In this document: in pieces, positions 55,922-64,000 of the stretch
Layout: each line of letters starts with the position of its first letter
Position numbering within the stretch: the first letter of the stretch is position 1
Program-made: the position numbers and the translations under genes
Assembly (NCBI GenBank): GCA_902774395.1
Contig: CACYIK010000007.1
Location: forward strand, 62,001 to 126,000
DNA: 64,000 nucleotides
Origin: an uncultured Bacteroidota bacterium
GTDB taxonomy: Bacteria; Bacteroidota; Bacteroidia; Bacteroidales; P3
Direction: 5' to 3'
The notes under the pieces: generated by a model
Told to the model about the DNA's origin: nothing
The model's input: the letters and a program-made list of their open reading frames with translations, nothing else
Databases searched by the model: none

Positions 55922-56850
55922 CGGTCGAGAATCAATTGTACCATCCGCGGACGGAAGCGGGAGACTTCAAAGAAGGGGGTCTGGGTGGTGCCGAAGGTGC
56001 GATAGAAAAGTTCCAATCCAGGCTCTATGCTACCCTCGAAATCAAATGCTTGCGTGAGAGTGGATAAGTGTTTCAGCACTTGCCACATGAGGTAGGTCAT
56101 GGCGTTGGTGGGCGCTTTCTCGCCGATGGCGAGCAGCAGGCTGTATCCGCAGCGGTCGTCGAAAGCCACAAACCAGGTAGCCTGTAGGGCGCCATCGTCC
56201 GAGCGTAACCCCCAAAGGAGTCCTTGCCCACGGCCGATGGCGGTAGTGCATACGTTTTCGATGAGTCTTTCGGGGATGAGGTCTCTTTTGCCGCGTCGTT
56301 CATAGTAGGCTTTGTGGAATGCAATAAATTCCTTTAGGTCAATGTTTTTTTCTATTCTGCATAGGCTCTCAACCTCTTCCATGTGGCGACGGCGTACCCG
56401 TGAGGCATGCTGAAACAGGCTATCGGGGTCGGCGATGGAAGGGAAGCGGTAGGTGTAGCGTGTGGACTGTCTGTAGCCAGCCCAATGGAAGGGCAGCCAG
56501 TCTGTGACTGTGGGGGAGAAGTGCATGATGCAGATATGAGCCTTCAGTGCGTTGAGCTGTGCCGCTAAGTCGCCGCCCACGCGATGCTCGAACTCGATAC
56601 GGTCTACATTTTCGGGACAATTGTACCAGGGTCCGCAGAACTGTGTCAGCTGGGGCTGCAGGATATATTTCAGGCTGAATTTACGGCCGATGAGGTAGGG
56701 GAGAGCCCCTTCGATGCGACCGTCGCGTTCGCTGAGCAGCACGTCCCATTCCTTGCCCTTGCAGACGGTCTCCATCCACCAATATTGCTGAAACAGAGGG
56801 ATTCGTGACCCCTCTGTCTCACATAGCTGACGATAGCGTTCCTTGTTCAC
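55918..56850 (-). CDS. GNAT/FemAB-like acyltransferase
   Basis: 310 aa with GTG start at 56850 that shares one base with the preceding stop (TAGTG). Residues about 130-290 follow the GNAT fold of BioF2-like/FemAB-related proteins (RRRHMEEVESLCRI, FHKAYYERRGKRDLIPERLIE, LLWGLRSDDGALQATWFVAFD, AMTYLMWQVLKHLSTLTQAFDFEGS, FYRTFGTTQTPFFEVSR). Such proteins transfer amino-acyl or acyl groups in cell-wall or lipid synthesis. The specific reaction is unknown. It lies between an OmpA-like gene and a methyltransferase in one operon. Confidence 0.85.
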   Translation of the reverse strand: MNKERYRQLCETEGSRIPLFQQYWWMETVCKGKEWDVLLSERDGRIEGALPYLIGRKFSLKYILQPQLTQFCGPWYNCPENVDRIEFEHRVGGDLAAQLNALKAHICIMHFSPTVTDWLPFHWAGYRQSTRYTYRFPSIADPDSLFQHASRVRRRHMEEVESLCRIEKNIDLKEFIAFHKAYYERRGKRDLIPERLIENVCTTAIGRGQGLLWGLRSDDGALQATWFVAFDDRCGYSLLLAIGEKAPTNAMTYLMWQVLKHLSTLTQAFDFEGSIEPGLELFYRTFGTTQTPFFEVSRFRPRMVQLILDR

Positions 56851-57788
56851 TATTGTATCTTGATGCTCACGCGGTTGTTCTCGATGCGTCCCTCATAGGT
56901 GTCGTTGTCGCCAATGGGGTCGTCCTCACCTTTCACGTCAATCTCGATGCGCACGCCGTTGATGCCGCGCTGCATGAGGGCTTTCTTGACCTCGGTGGCA
57001 CGCTGGCGCGAGATGCCGCTGATGTAGGCCTCGGTGCCTTGGTTGTCAGAGTAGCCGGTGAGTAGCACACCCTTGCTGTCGTTCTCCTTGAGGTAGTTGG
57101 CCACTTCGTCGATGGTGACGAACCATGACTCGAGGATGGTGGCGTCATTGGGGAAGAACTTGATATCGGGGAAGCTGCGCGAGGAGGTGTCGGTGGTGAT
57201 GATGGCCTTTTTCTTGCTGCCGAAGTAGAGCAGTACGCCGGCATGGATAACGTCTTCGTCGCGCTGCTCGCTATAGTAGTTGGAGCCTTTGAAGTAGCGG
57301 TAGTCAATCTCGGCAATCTTGTACTGGAACTTGTTGCGCATCTTTTTCTTGTTGCGCCAAGCCTCGAAGTTGTCGATGGCTTCTTTGGCCTCGGCACGTC
57401 CCTGCATCACCAGCTGTTCACGTCTGGCAGGGTCGGTAATCTCGGGGTTCACGGCATAGAGGCAGCACAAGGTCATCGTGGCACGCGACACTTTCTCAAG
57501 GTAGTTGATTACGGGCTTGATGTCCTCGCTCCACGTATGGTCGTTGCCGGCGGTGAGGGTGAGGAAGTCTGTGTAGTCATAGGGAGAATAGTAGATGGAG
57601 TCGATTTTGCTGCTGAACGAGGTGAACTTGTTGAAGGTCGGGTAGCGCGACTCGCGGATGCGCTGGCGTCCTTCGATTTCTATCTGGTCTTTCTTTTTGC
57701 TGCTTTTCTTCTTCTTGCTCTGAGCCATGGCGTCGGTCCCCGCCAGGCAGATGAGGGCGATGAGTAGCAGACTGAATATCTTCTTCAT
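56850..57788 (-). CDS. OmpA-family outer membrane protein
   Basis: 312 aa with signal peptide MKKIFSLLLIALICLAGTDAMA. A Lys-rich stretch (SKKKKSSKKKDQ) follows, then a domain of about 160 residues of unknown type, and a C-terminal OmpA-like domain (about 200-312: DIKFFPNDATILES, VLLTGYSDNQGTEAYISGISRQR, GRIENNRVSIKIQ), which should bind peptidoglycan. Head of the four-gene operon ending with rlmH. Confidence 0.9.
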   Translation of the reverse strand: MKKIFSLLLIALICLAGTDAMAQSKKKKSSKKKDQIEIEGRQRIRESRYPTFNKFTSFSSKIDSIYYSPYDYTDFLTLTAGNDHTWSEDIKPVINYLEKVSRATMTLCCLYAVNPEITDPARREQLVMQGRAEAKEAIDNFEAWRNKKKMRNKFQYKIAEIDYRYFKGSNYYSEQRDEDVIHAGVLLYFGSKKKAIITTDTSSRSFPDIKFFPNDATILESWFVTIDEVANYLKENDSKGVLLTGYSDNQGTEAYISGISRQRATEVKKALMQRGINGVRIEIDVKGEDDPIGDNDTYEGRIENNRVSIKIQ

Positions 57789-57849
57789 TGTATTGGGTGT
57801 TATGTTGTTTCTTTTTTTTTGTATTGTCAGAGAGAGAAAACTTGCATCA

Positions 57850-58554
57850 CTATTGCTTTTCGGTGTCTACCACGGTGCCGTTCTCGCACACCACCACGCG
57901 GGCGGGGAACTTGTCAATCATCATGAAGTCGTGCGACGAGATGAACATCGTGGTGTGGGTCTCGCGGTTGATGTCGACGAGCAACTGCATGATCTCCGCC
58001 GAGGTCACGGGGTCGAGGTTCCCGGTGGGTTCATCGGCCAGAATCAGGGTGGGGTTGTTGATGAGGGCGCGGGCAATACCTACGCGCTGCTGCTCGCCTT
58101 CGGAGAGCTGCAGGGGGTTGCAGTAGGCCTTGTCGGCGATGCCGACAGCCTGGAGGGTCTTCTCCACCTGTTGGCGGCGCTCCTCTTTCTTTTTCCAGCC
58201 TGTGGCACGGAGCACAAACTCAAGGTTGGCGTAGACGTTGCGGTCGTCAAGGAGTCGGAAGTTCTGGAAGACGATGCCGATGCGGCGGCGCAGCTGCGGG
58301 ATATGGCGGCGTTTGATATGCGCCACGTTGTAGCCGCAGACTTCGGCACTGCCGCCGTCAATCTGTCGGTCGGCATAGAGGCTGCGGAGCAGCGACGTCT
58401 TGCCGGCGCCGCTCTTGCCTATGAGATATACAAACTCACCTTCGCGAATGTCCAGGTTGACATCCGACAACAGGATGCCGCTCTCATGGCTGATAGTGAG
58501 GTTCTCCAGATGTACAATAGTGTTTTTCTCGGTATTGATGGTTTCATTCTCCAT
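57850..58554 (-). CDS. ftsE: FtsE-like cell-division ATP-binding protein
   Basis: 234 aa ABC ATPase. Walker A GKSGAGKTSLL (about residues 46-56), Q-loop IGIVFQNFRLL, signature LSEGEQQR, Walker B LILADEPTGNLDP and the His switch ISSHD. VFQNFRLLDDRNVYANLEF is characteristic of FtsE. FtsE with FtsX regulates peptidoglycan hydrolysis at division; ftsX is not adjacent here. The frame is open far upstream, but the ATG at 58554 gives the expected N-terminus. Confidence 0.9.
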   Translation of the reverse strand: MENETINTEKNTIVHLENLTISHESGILLSDVNLDIREGEFVYLIGKSGAGKTSLLRSLYADRQIDGGSAEVCGYNVAHIKRRHIPQLRRRIGIVFQNFRLLDDRNVYANLEFVLRATGWKKKEERRQQVEKTLQAVGIADKAYCNPLQLSEGEQQRVGIARALINNPTLILADEPTGNLDPVTSAEIMQLLVDINRETHTTMFISSHDFMMIDKFPARVVVCENGTVVDTEKQ

Positions 58555-58613
58555 GCCAAAACAACGCACTAGGACCTTTTTTATTGTGTATAATTGTAAA
58601 AAGTATTTGTTTT

Positions 58614-60071
58614 TTATCGGCGCCAGAAGCGGGGGAGGAGCAGTACGATGAGTGTCATGCATTCCAGACGGCCCATGAGCATCAGGAAGGAGGAAAACCA
58701 TAAGGCGGCTGGCGGGAAGTGGGCATAGGAGCCGAAGCCGCCCGAGGCGCCGAGGCCGGGGCCATAGCCCGTCAGGCAGCCTACCGAAGCACCGATGGAC
58801 TCCGAGGGGTTCACGCCGCAGAGCATCAGCCCCATGACGCCCAGCATCAGCGAGGCACCGAAGACGATGAAGATAACCATGACGTTGTTGGCCAGGTGGC
58901 CCGAGATGGGTTTCCCGTTGAGACGCACAGGGTTGACGACATTGGGATGCAGACGGTTGCGGAGGATGGCGCGGGCGTTGCGCAACAGGATGAGCACACG
59001 CATAATTTTCAGGCCTCCCGAGGTGGAGCCAGCCATACCTCCCGAGATGGCAAGCATGAGCAGCAGGAAGGTGAGGGGTGTCCACCAGAGTGTGTAGTCT
59101 GCCACCACAGAGCCTGTGGTCGTCAGCGCGCTGACGGTCTGCACGACGCCCAGACGGATGGAATCGCCCCAGGCAATGCCCGAGTGCCAGTGGAGTCCTA
59201 TGGTGACGAAAGCGGCGGCCAACAGGTAGACGGCGATATAGGCGCGCAGTTGGTCGAACTTGTGCCCTAGCTGCTTCCATCGGAAGGTGAAGAGCAGGAA
59301 GAGCATGGTGAAGTTCATGCCGCTGAAAAACATGGCGGCGGCGAGGATATACTGCTGGAGCGGCGTTACCGAGGCGATGCTGTCGGTGTTTACCGAGAAG
59401 CCGCCGGAGGAGATGTTGGTGAAGGTGAGGTTGACGGCATCCCATAGTTGCATCCCCGAGAGGTATAGGGCCACGATGAAGGCCAGGGTGAGCATGAGAT
59501 ATACCGCCAGGGTGCGGCGTACGGTGACGACAGTGCGTACCGTATTGCGCCCTGCGTTGTCGGCTCCCGAGGCCTCGGCAGAGTAGAGGGCGAATTTGTT
59601 GATACCCAGCCGTGGCGTGAGGGCTAACACGATGAGGACGATGCCGTAGCCGCCGAACCACTGTGTCATCGAGCGCCATAGCAGCACGGAGGCCGGCAGT
59701 GAGCCCACCTCCGGGAATACCGTGGCACCGCAAGAGGTGACGCCCGACATGGATTCAAACCACGCCGCCGTAAAGCTCGTCGTCGACCCTGTCGTCAGGA
59801 ATGGCAGTGTGGCGAAGAGCGACATCACCACCCATATCATCACCACCAACAAGTAGGCGATGCGGCGGTCTTCGATGGTGTGGAATGCCTTGTATCGTTG
59901 GCGCAGCAGCACGCCGATGGCGAGGGTGAACATCGCCGACAGCGTTATCGGCAGCTCGGTGCCGTCGCCGAAATGCAACGCAGGGATGAGACATAATGCC
60001 ATCAACGCTCCCTCGGCGATGAGGTATGTCCCGAGGAAACGGTGCACTGCTTTTATGTCCGACGATTTCAT
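58614..60071 (-). CDS. trkH: TrkH-family potassium uptake protein (second of tandem pair)
   Basis: 485 aa integral membrane K+ channel subunit. Four pore-loop regions with conserved Gly are visible: SGVTSCGATVF, NISSGGFSVN, LTTTGSVVAD and CLTGYGPGLG, with ISGGMAGSTSGGLKIMRVLI before the last repeat. The ATG at 60071 (MKSSDIKAVHRFLG) overlaps the stop of the upstream trkH by 4 nt (ATGA). It is 50-60 percent different by eye from its neighbour, so not a recent duplication. Confidence 0.93.
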   Translation of the reverse strand: MKSSDIKAVHRFLGTYLIAEGALMALCLIPALHFGDGTELPITLSAMFTLAIGVLLRQRYKAFHTIEDRRIAYLLVVMIWVVMSLFATLPFLTTGSTTSFTAAWFESMSGVTSCGATVFPEVGSLPASVLLWRSMTQWFGGYGIVLIVLALTPRLGINKFALYSAEASGADNAGRNTVRTVVTVRRTLAVYLMLTLAFIVALYLSGMQLWDAVNLTFTNISSGGFSVNTDSIASVTPLQQYILAAAMFFSGMNFTMLFLLFTFRWKQLGHKFDQLRAYIAVYLLAAAFVTIGLHWHSGIAWGDSIRLGVVQTVSALTTTGSVVADYTLWWTPLTFLLLMLAISGGMAGSTSGGLKIMRVLILLRNARAILRNRLHPNVVNPVRLNGKPISGHLANNVMVIFIVFGASLMLGVMGLMLCGVNPSESIGASVGCLTGYGPGLGASGGFGSYAHFPPAALWFSSFLMLMGRLECMTLIVLLLPRFWRR

Positions 60072-61498
60072 CTGTGTTTCCAATATGAGGGTGATACGAT
60101 GGCCAGCAGGGCGAAGATTTCGAGGCGGCCGACAAGCATGAGGATGACCAGTACCCATTTGGAGAGTACAGGCAGCATGGCATAGTCGAGGCTGGCACCC
60201 AGGCTGTTGATGAGCGGCGACGGTCCCAGATTCGAGATATTTGAGGCGGCAAGACAAAAGGCCTCATGGATGGAGGAACCGCAGCAGGTGAGCAGGAAGG
60301 CGCCGCCGATGATGAAGCAGATATAGAGGAAGATGAATCCGAAGATCTTGTTCACATATTCGCCTGGTACTTTCTTGTGGTCTATTTTGACGGTGAAGAC
60401 CACGTTGGGATGCACCATGCGTGTGAGGTAGTTGCGCAGGTAGAGGAAGAGCGTCATCAGGCGTCTCAACTTGATGCCGCCACCTGTCGAGCCGGCACAG
60501 GCGCCGCTGAGGATGAGCACGAAGGTGAGTACCGCCGGCCACAGCGGCCACACCGCAGGTGAATCGGTGTAGAAACCGCAGGTCGAGATCGTCGAGGCGA
60601 TATGGAAAAACGAGAACTGCAAGTTGGCGACAGAGAAGCCTCCGTTGGCGACGCTGAAGGCGACGAAGCAGCTCAGCGAGGCAAAAAGGAAGAGGACGAC
60701 ATAGAAGAGGAACTCCTGGTTTACCTTGAAGCGGCGCCACTTGAGGGTGAAGAAGTTGTAGAGCAGCGCCACATTGACGCCACTGAGGAACATGAATACC
60801 GTGAGGATGGTGAGGGTCAGGTCCGAGAATCCCGACATGCCGAACTGGGTGGTCGTGAAACCGCCTGTCGATACGGTGCTTAGGGCCAGACAGAACGAGT
60901 CTAAGGTGGTGTTTCCCGCCAGCAGCAGGAGCGCTATAAGCACCAGCGTGATGAGGGTGTAGATGTTCCACATGCGGCTGACGCTGCGAGCGATATGGGG
61001 ATGCAGCTTGCGCTGCTGTGTCCCCGAGAATTCGGCCGAGTAGAGCTTCTGTGCTCCACGGCTCAGCCGTCGCTGTAAGGCGATGACGAAGAGTATCAGC
61101 CCCAGACCGCCGATCCACTGTGTGATGGCGCGCCACACCAGGATGCCTTGGGGAACGCCTTCTGGACGTATGATGACCGACGAGCCGGTGGTGGTGAAGC
61201 CTGACACCGACTCGAAGACGGCGTCGGTGAAGTCCTCGAGCACACCGGTGAAGAGGTAGGGGATGGCGCCACATAGCGGCACCACGAGCCATACCACCGA
61301 CGTGATCCAGAAGCTCTCACGCTCCTGCATCTCATAGGTGGCATTGTGCCCCAGTAGGTTACGCATGAAGAGTCCCGCACCGGCGATGATGACACCTGAC
61401 ACCAATAACCCATATTGTGCTCCGTCGCCATAGTGTAGCGACACCGCCACGGGCAGCACCATCGATGTCGCCATCAGCAGCATCAACGTGCCCGCCAA
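60068..61498 (-). CDS. trkH: TrkH-family potassium uptake protein (first of tandem pair)
   Basis: 476 aa from TTG at 61498. Pore loops SGFTTTGSSV, STVSTGGFTTT, STISTCGFYTD and SNISNLGPS are present, as is SGACAGSTGGGIKLRRLM. No upstream ATG exists before a stop codon; family N-termini (LNYRLVARLAGTLMLL-like) suggest the true start may be a CTG at 61522, giving eight more residues. Lies 38-62 nt after trkA and overlaps the next trkH. With TrkA it forms a K+ uptake system. Confidence 0.92.
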   Translation of the reverse strand: MAGTLMLLMATSMVLPVAVSLHYGDGAQYGLLVSGVIIAGAGLFMRNLLGHNATYEMQERESFWITSVVWLVVPLCGAIPYLFTGVLEDFTDAVFESVSGFTTTGSSVIIRPEGVPQGILVWRAITQWIGGLGLILFVIALQRRLSRGAQKLYSAEFSGTQQRKLHPHIARSVSRMWNIYTLITLVLIALLLLAGNTTLDSFCLALSTVSTGGFTTTQFGMSGFSDLTLTILTVFMFLSGVNVALLYNFFTLKWRRFKVNQEFLFYVVLFLFASLSCFVAFSVANGGFSVANLQFSFFHIASTISTCGFYTDSPAVWPLWPAVLTFVLILSGACAGSTGGGIKLRRLMTLFLYLRNYLTRMVHPNVVFTVKIDHKKVPGEYVNKIFGFIFLYICFIIGGAFLLTCCGSSIHEAFCLAASNISNLGPSPLINSLGASLDYAMLPVLSKWVLVILMLVGRLEIFALLAIVSPSYWKHR

Positions 61499-61560
61499 AC
61501 GGGCGACCAGTCTATAGTTCAGCTTTTTCGTCTGGGCTGTCGGTTATAGCGTTCTACTCT

Positions 61561-62901
61561 CTAATCAAACAACTTGGCCATCTCGGTCATCGCCTTGGGG
61601 AGGGCGAAGATCACCACTTTGTCGTCTTGCTGCAGCTGCAGCTCTCTGTTAGGCAGGAGTGTCTCGCGGCCGCGGATGACGCCGCCAATGGTGGCGCCGT
61701 CGGGGATGGCCAGGGCTCCAATGGGCTTGCGTGTGGCCGGCGACCACTTGCCCACGATGAGCTCTATCACCTCGGCGTTGGTGCCGCTCAGCCATTTGCT
61801 GCTCACGGCGTCGCCTTTGACGATGAAGCGCGCGATGTAGCTGGCGGTGATGAGTTTCTTGTTGATGATGGTGTCGATGCCGATGTCCTGCGAGATGTCG
61901 ATGAAACCGGTATTCTCTACCAGCGCAATGGTGCGTTTCACGCCTAGGCGCTTGGCATGCAGGCAGGTGAGGACGTTGGTCTCGCTCGAGTCGGTGACTC
62001 CGATGAAGGCGTCGGCGCTCTCGAGGCCTTCCTCCTTGAGGAGCTCGATGTCGGTGGCGTCGCCATGGATGATGAGGGTGTCGTCGAGCAGGGTGCTGAG
62101 CTCCTCGGCACGACGGCGGTCCTCCTCGATGAGGGTGATGCGCATCTTGTCCTGTAGCGTCATGGCGGCATAACGGCCGATGCGGCCGCCGCCGGCAATC
62201 ATGGTGTTGCGGATGCTCACGTTCTGCTTGCCCACCACCTGGTTGATATTCTCCAGTTGGTTGGCGCGGCCGATGAGGTAGGCCAGGTCACCGGCATGAA
62301 ACACGGTGTTGCCATGCGGTATGATGGTCGTGCCTCCGCGTAGCAAGGCCACCACACGCACCTGTAGCTCGGGATACGCCTGGGTGAGCTCTTTGACGTT
62401 GTGCTCTAGCACTGGCGACCCTTCGTCGAGACGTATCACATACATGGTCAGCAGGCCTCCACTGAAGTCGAAGAACTCCGTGGCCTCGCTGTTGTTCAGT
62501 AGGTTGGTGATTTCTTTGGCGGCGATACGCTCGGGACATACCAGCTCGTCGACGCCCAGTTCGCGGAACATCTCGCGGTGCTTCGGCGACAGCAACTCGG
62601 CATTGGTGATACGCGCCACCGTCTTCTTAGCTTTCAACTTCTTGGCCAGGATACAGGTGACTAAGTTGATGCTTTCTTCATGCAGCACCGAGAGGAAGAG
62701 GTCGCAGTCACCTACATTGGCGTCGAGGAGCACCTGGGGCGACGTGCTGTCACCCGTAATGGTCATCAGGTCCGACTCGCTCTCAAGGCGTTTGAGTAGC
62801 TCCGAGTGGGGGTCGACGATGGTGATGTTGTGGTCCAGTTCTGTCAGCGACTTCGCTAGGTGGACACCCACTTCGCCGTCGCCCGCAATGATAATGTTCA
62901 T
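61561..62901 (-). CDS. trkA: Trk system potassium uptake protein TrkA
   Basis: 446 aa cytoplasmic NAD/nucleotide-binding regulator of TrkH. It has two RCK N domains (MNIIIAGDGEVGVHLAKSLT at the start; NTMIAGGGRIGRYAAMTLQ at about 226), each followed by an RCK C domain (GSPVLEHNVKELTQAYPELQ; SKWLSGTNAEVIELIVGK). The ATG at 62901 is chosen since the frame upstream crosses the promoter. A -7 element TATTTTTG (minus strand, 62927-62934) lies 25 nt upstream. Confidence 0.95.
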   Translation of the reverse strand: MNIIIAGDGEVGVHLAKSLTELDHNITIVDPHSELLKRLESESDLMTITGDSTSPQVLLDANVGDCDLFLSVLHEESINLVTCILAKKLKAKKTVARITNAELLSPKHREMFRELGVDELVCPERIAAKEITNLLNNSEATEFFDFSGGLLTMYVIRLDEGSPVLEHNVKELTQAYPELQVRVVALLRGGTTIIPHGNTVFHAGDLAYLIGRANQLENINQVVGKQNVSIRNTMIAGGGRIGRYAAMTLQDKMRITLIEEDRRRAEELSTLLDDTLIIHGDATDIELLKEEGLESADAFIGVTDSSETNVLTCLHAKRLGVKRTIALVENTGFIDISQDIGIDTIINKKLITASYIARFIVKGDAVSSKWLSGTNAEVIELIVGKWSPATRKPIGALAIPDGATIGGVIRGRETLLPNRELQLQQDDKVVIFALPKAMTEMAKLFD

Positions 62902-62926
62902 CTCTATAAGATTCAAAAACGAGGTG

Positions 62927-62972
62927 CAAAAATACACTTTTTTCTCCATATGTGAAAAAAAACGTATCTTTG
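62927..62972. promoter_or_regulatory. Divergent promoter pair between trkA and the TonB-domain gene
   Basis: TATTTTTG on the minus strand (62927-62934) and TATCTTTG on the plus strand (62965-62972) are only 30 bp apart, so the two -33 regions overlap. Neither has a clean TTTG at -33. Confidence 0.65.
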
Positions 62973-63000
62973 CAGTCGAAAAATCATGAAATACTTTGCT

Positions 63001-63951
63001 ATGTCACGAGGGAAGAATATCTGCAAACAACTGAAAGAGGTGCGCAAGCGCATCGCCGAGGAAAATGACATCCCGCTGGAAATCAAGGAATGCACCTACC
63101 AGGGCGAATGCCGCGGCACCTGTCCGCGCTGCGAGGCCGAGGTGCGCTACCTTGAGAACGCCCTCGCCGACCGCATCCGTCTAGGCAAGGTGGCTACCAT
63201 TGCGGGCCTGACGCTGGGCCTCTCGGCCTGCGGCAATGGCGGCGGCAGCGGAACCCCTTTTGGTGCTCTCGAAGGCGAGGTGCCGAACTCCGACACCCTC
63301 GAGGAGGTGGACACCCTGCGGCAGACGGCAGAGAAAAGGGACTCCGTATGGCGTGAACCGTCAGCACCTCCCGATATTGTCGCCGGTGGGGATTTTGTTC
63401 TAAAGGAGCCTGCCGACACGATTTCCGACGAACCCTTCATGGGCGTTTTGGTAGAACATGAGCCGGAGTTCCCCGGCGGCATGGAGGCTCTGTACAAGTT
63501 CATCGAGGGCAACATGAAGTACCCGCAACTGGCCGCCGAGAACGGCATCGGCGGGAGGGTGTACGTCCAGTTCGAGGTGGACACCGACGGTACGGTGCTG
63601 AATCCTCGCATCCTGCGCGACATCGGCGCAGGCTGCGGCAAGGAAGCCCTGCGCATCGTGAGACTGATGCCCAAATGGATTCCGGGAAAGCAAAGGAACC
63701 CGGAGACAAAGAAGTACGAGCCGGCACGAATAACATTCAGTCTGCCAATAAAATTCGACATCGAGAAGTTCCGCAACTCTCCTGAATATGTCCCCCTCAT
63801 TGAGGGAAAAGCCCCAATCATCGAGGAAAAAATCCCAATCATTGAGCTTGATAAGGCGACGCTAGGAGCGGTGCAGCCGACCGTCGACCTCCAGCGTGGC
63901 AAAGTGGAATACCAACAGGAGACAGATCGCACCACAATCATTGTTAAATAA
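63001..63951 (+). CDS. TonB C-terminal-domain protein with N-terminal Cys motif
   Basis: 316 aa from the ATG at 63001 (MSRGKNICKQLKEVRKRIAE); an in-frame ATG at 62986 is possible but gives only a ~10-nt leader. The N-terminus has the series CTYQGECRGTCPRCEAEV, a putative four-Cys metal site, followed by a hydrophobic segment VATIAGLTLGLSACG. Residues about 150-255 are a TonB C-terminal domain (PEFPGGMEALYKFIEGNMKY, GRVYVQFEVDTDGTVLNPRI, LMPKWIPGKQRNPETKKY). Such proteins may transduce energy to TonB receptors; this combination with an N-terminal Cys domain is known in Bacteroidota but unstudied. The window ends 49 nt later with no further gene. Confidence 0.88.
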   Translation: MSRGKNICKQLKEVRKRIAEENDIPLEIKECTYQGECRGTCPRCEAEVRYLENALADRIRLGKVATIAGLTLGLSACGNGGGSGTPFGALEGEVPNSDTLEEVDTLRQTAEKRDSVWREPSAPPDIVAGGDFVLKEPADTISDEPFMGVLVEHEPEFPGGMEALYKFIEGNMKYPQLAAENGIGGRVYVQFEVDTDGTVLNPRILRDIGAGCGKEALRIVRLMPKWIPGKQRNPETKKYEPARITFSLPIKFDIEKFRNSPEYVPLIEGKAPIIEEKIPIIELDKATLGAVQPTVDLQRGKVEYQQETDRTTIIVK

Positions 63952-64000
63952 AGGTGTTCCCTCTACGGAGGATTGGAGAGAAGGAAAAGATATCCCTTAC

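Noticed and set aside
58555..59733. Long N-terminal extension of ftsE
   Set aside because: Runs through the trkH gene in another frame and has an Arg/His/Pro-rich composition typical of shadow frames; FtsE starts at 58554.
58614..61498. Recent gene duplication of trkH
   Set aside because: The two proteins share fold and pore motifs but differ through most of their length, so the duplication is old.

Overview
The window looks like a chromosomal segment of a Bacteroidota bacterium, most likely order Bacteroidales. Evidence seen directly: promoters of the TTTG-N19/21-TAnnTTTG type before many genes, a SusC-like TonB-dependent receptor with a CarboxypepD_reg-like N-terminus, a PorT-type type IX secretion (T9SS) protein, a giant surface protein with a T9SS type A C-terminal sorting domain, and Bacteroidota-style small lipoproteins, OmpA proteins and a LytTR regulator. 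Most genes are G+C-rich. Two pockets (about 9.5-15.7 kb and 35.3-36.7 kb) are visibly A/T-rich.

Layout. 1-5.4 kb: end of a secreted protein, an MBL-fold hydrolase, ung, a TonB-dependent receptor and holA. 5.7-7.5 kb: an acyl-CoA synthetase. 7.6-16.2 kb: an accessory island of unfamiliar genes (418-aa protein, 72-aa protein, two paralogous multidomain proteins around a stand-alone PH-like protein, an AAA/ABC-type ATPase, a 40-aa ORF and a 225-aa protein), closed by tandem repeats and REP-like palindromes. Two promoters inside it carry the same 17-bp element at identical spacing. 16.2-20.7 kb: rnr and an M3 oligopeptidase. 20.7-28.3 kb: a cobalamin riboswitch leading into a 2383-residue T9SS-exported modular surface protein. 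28.4-34.6 kb: a coiled-coil lipoprotein, an OmpA protein, uvrB and an FAD oxidoreductase. 34.6-39.2 kb: a DUF6266-like protein, a structured-RNA candidate (6S-like), a lipoprotein, a four-helix-bundle protein, porT and ansA. 39.3-45.1 kb: four secreted proteins in a row, then tRNA-Gln. 45.3-48.9 kb: an orphan Wza-like lipoprotein, a second acyl-CoA synthetase and a nitroreductase. 49.0-52.9 kb: a small lipoprotein and fabH-fabF-fabZ-fabG. 53.0-57.8 kb: a membrane LytTR regulator with a three-fold direct repeat upstream, a conserved unknown, and the operon ompA-like / GNAT-like / methyltransferase / rlmH. 57.8-62.9 kb: ftsE and trkA-trkH-trkH. 63.0 kb to end: a TonB-domain protein.

Two themes stand out. 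First, about 25 degenerate short-tandem-repeat tracts (period mostly 7-9 bp) are scattered through the window. They sit not only between genes but in frame inside conserved genes (rnr, M3 peptidase, uvrB, FAD oxidoreductase, DUF6266-like gene), and they encode most of several signal peptides. A 32-bp segment containing one tract is nearly identical in two unrelated genes. Second, the 8-16 kb island has the compactness, novelty, shared promoter element and ATPase expected of an undescribed multi-gene system. Its function cannot be read from the sequence.
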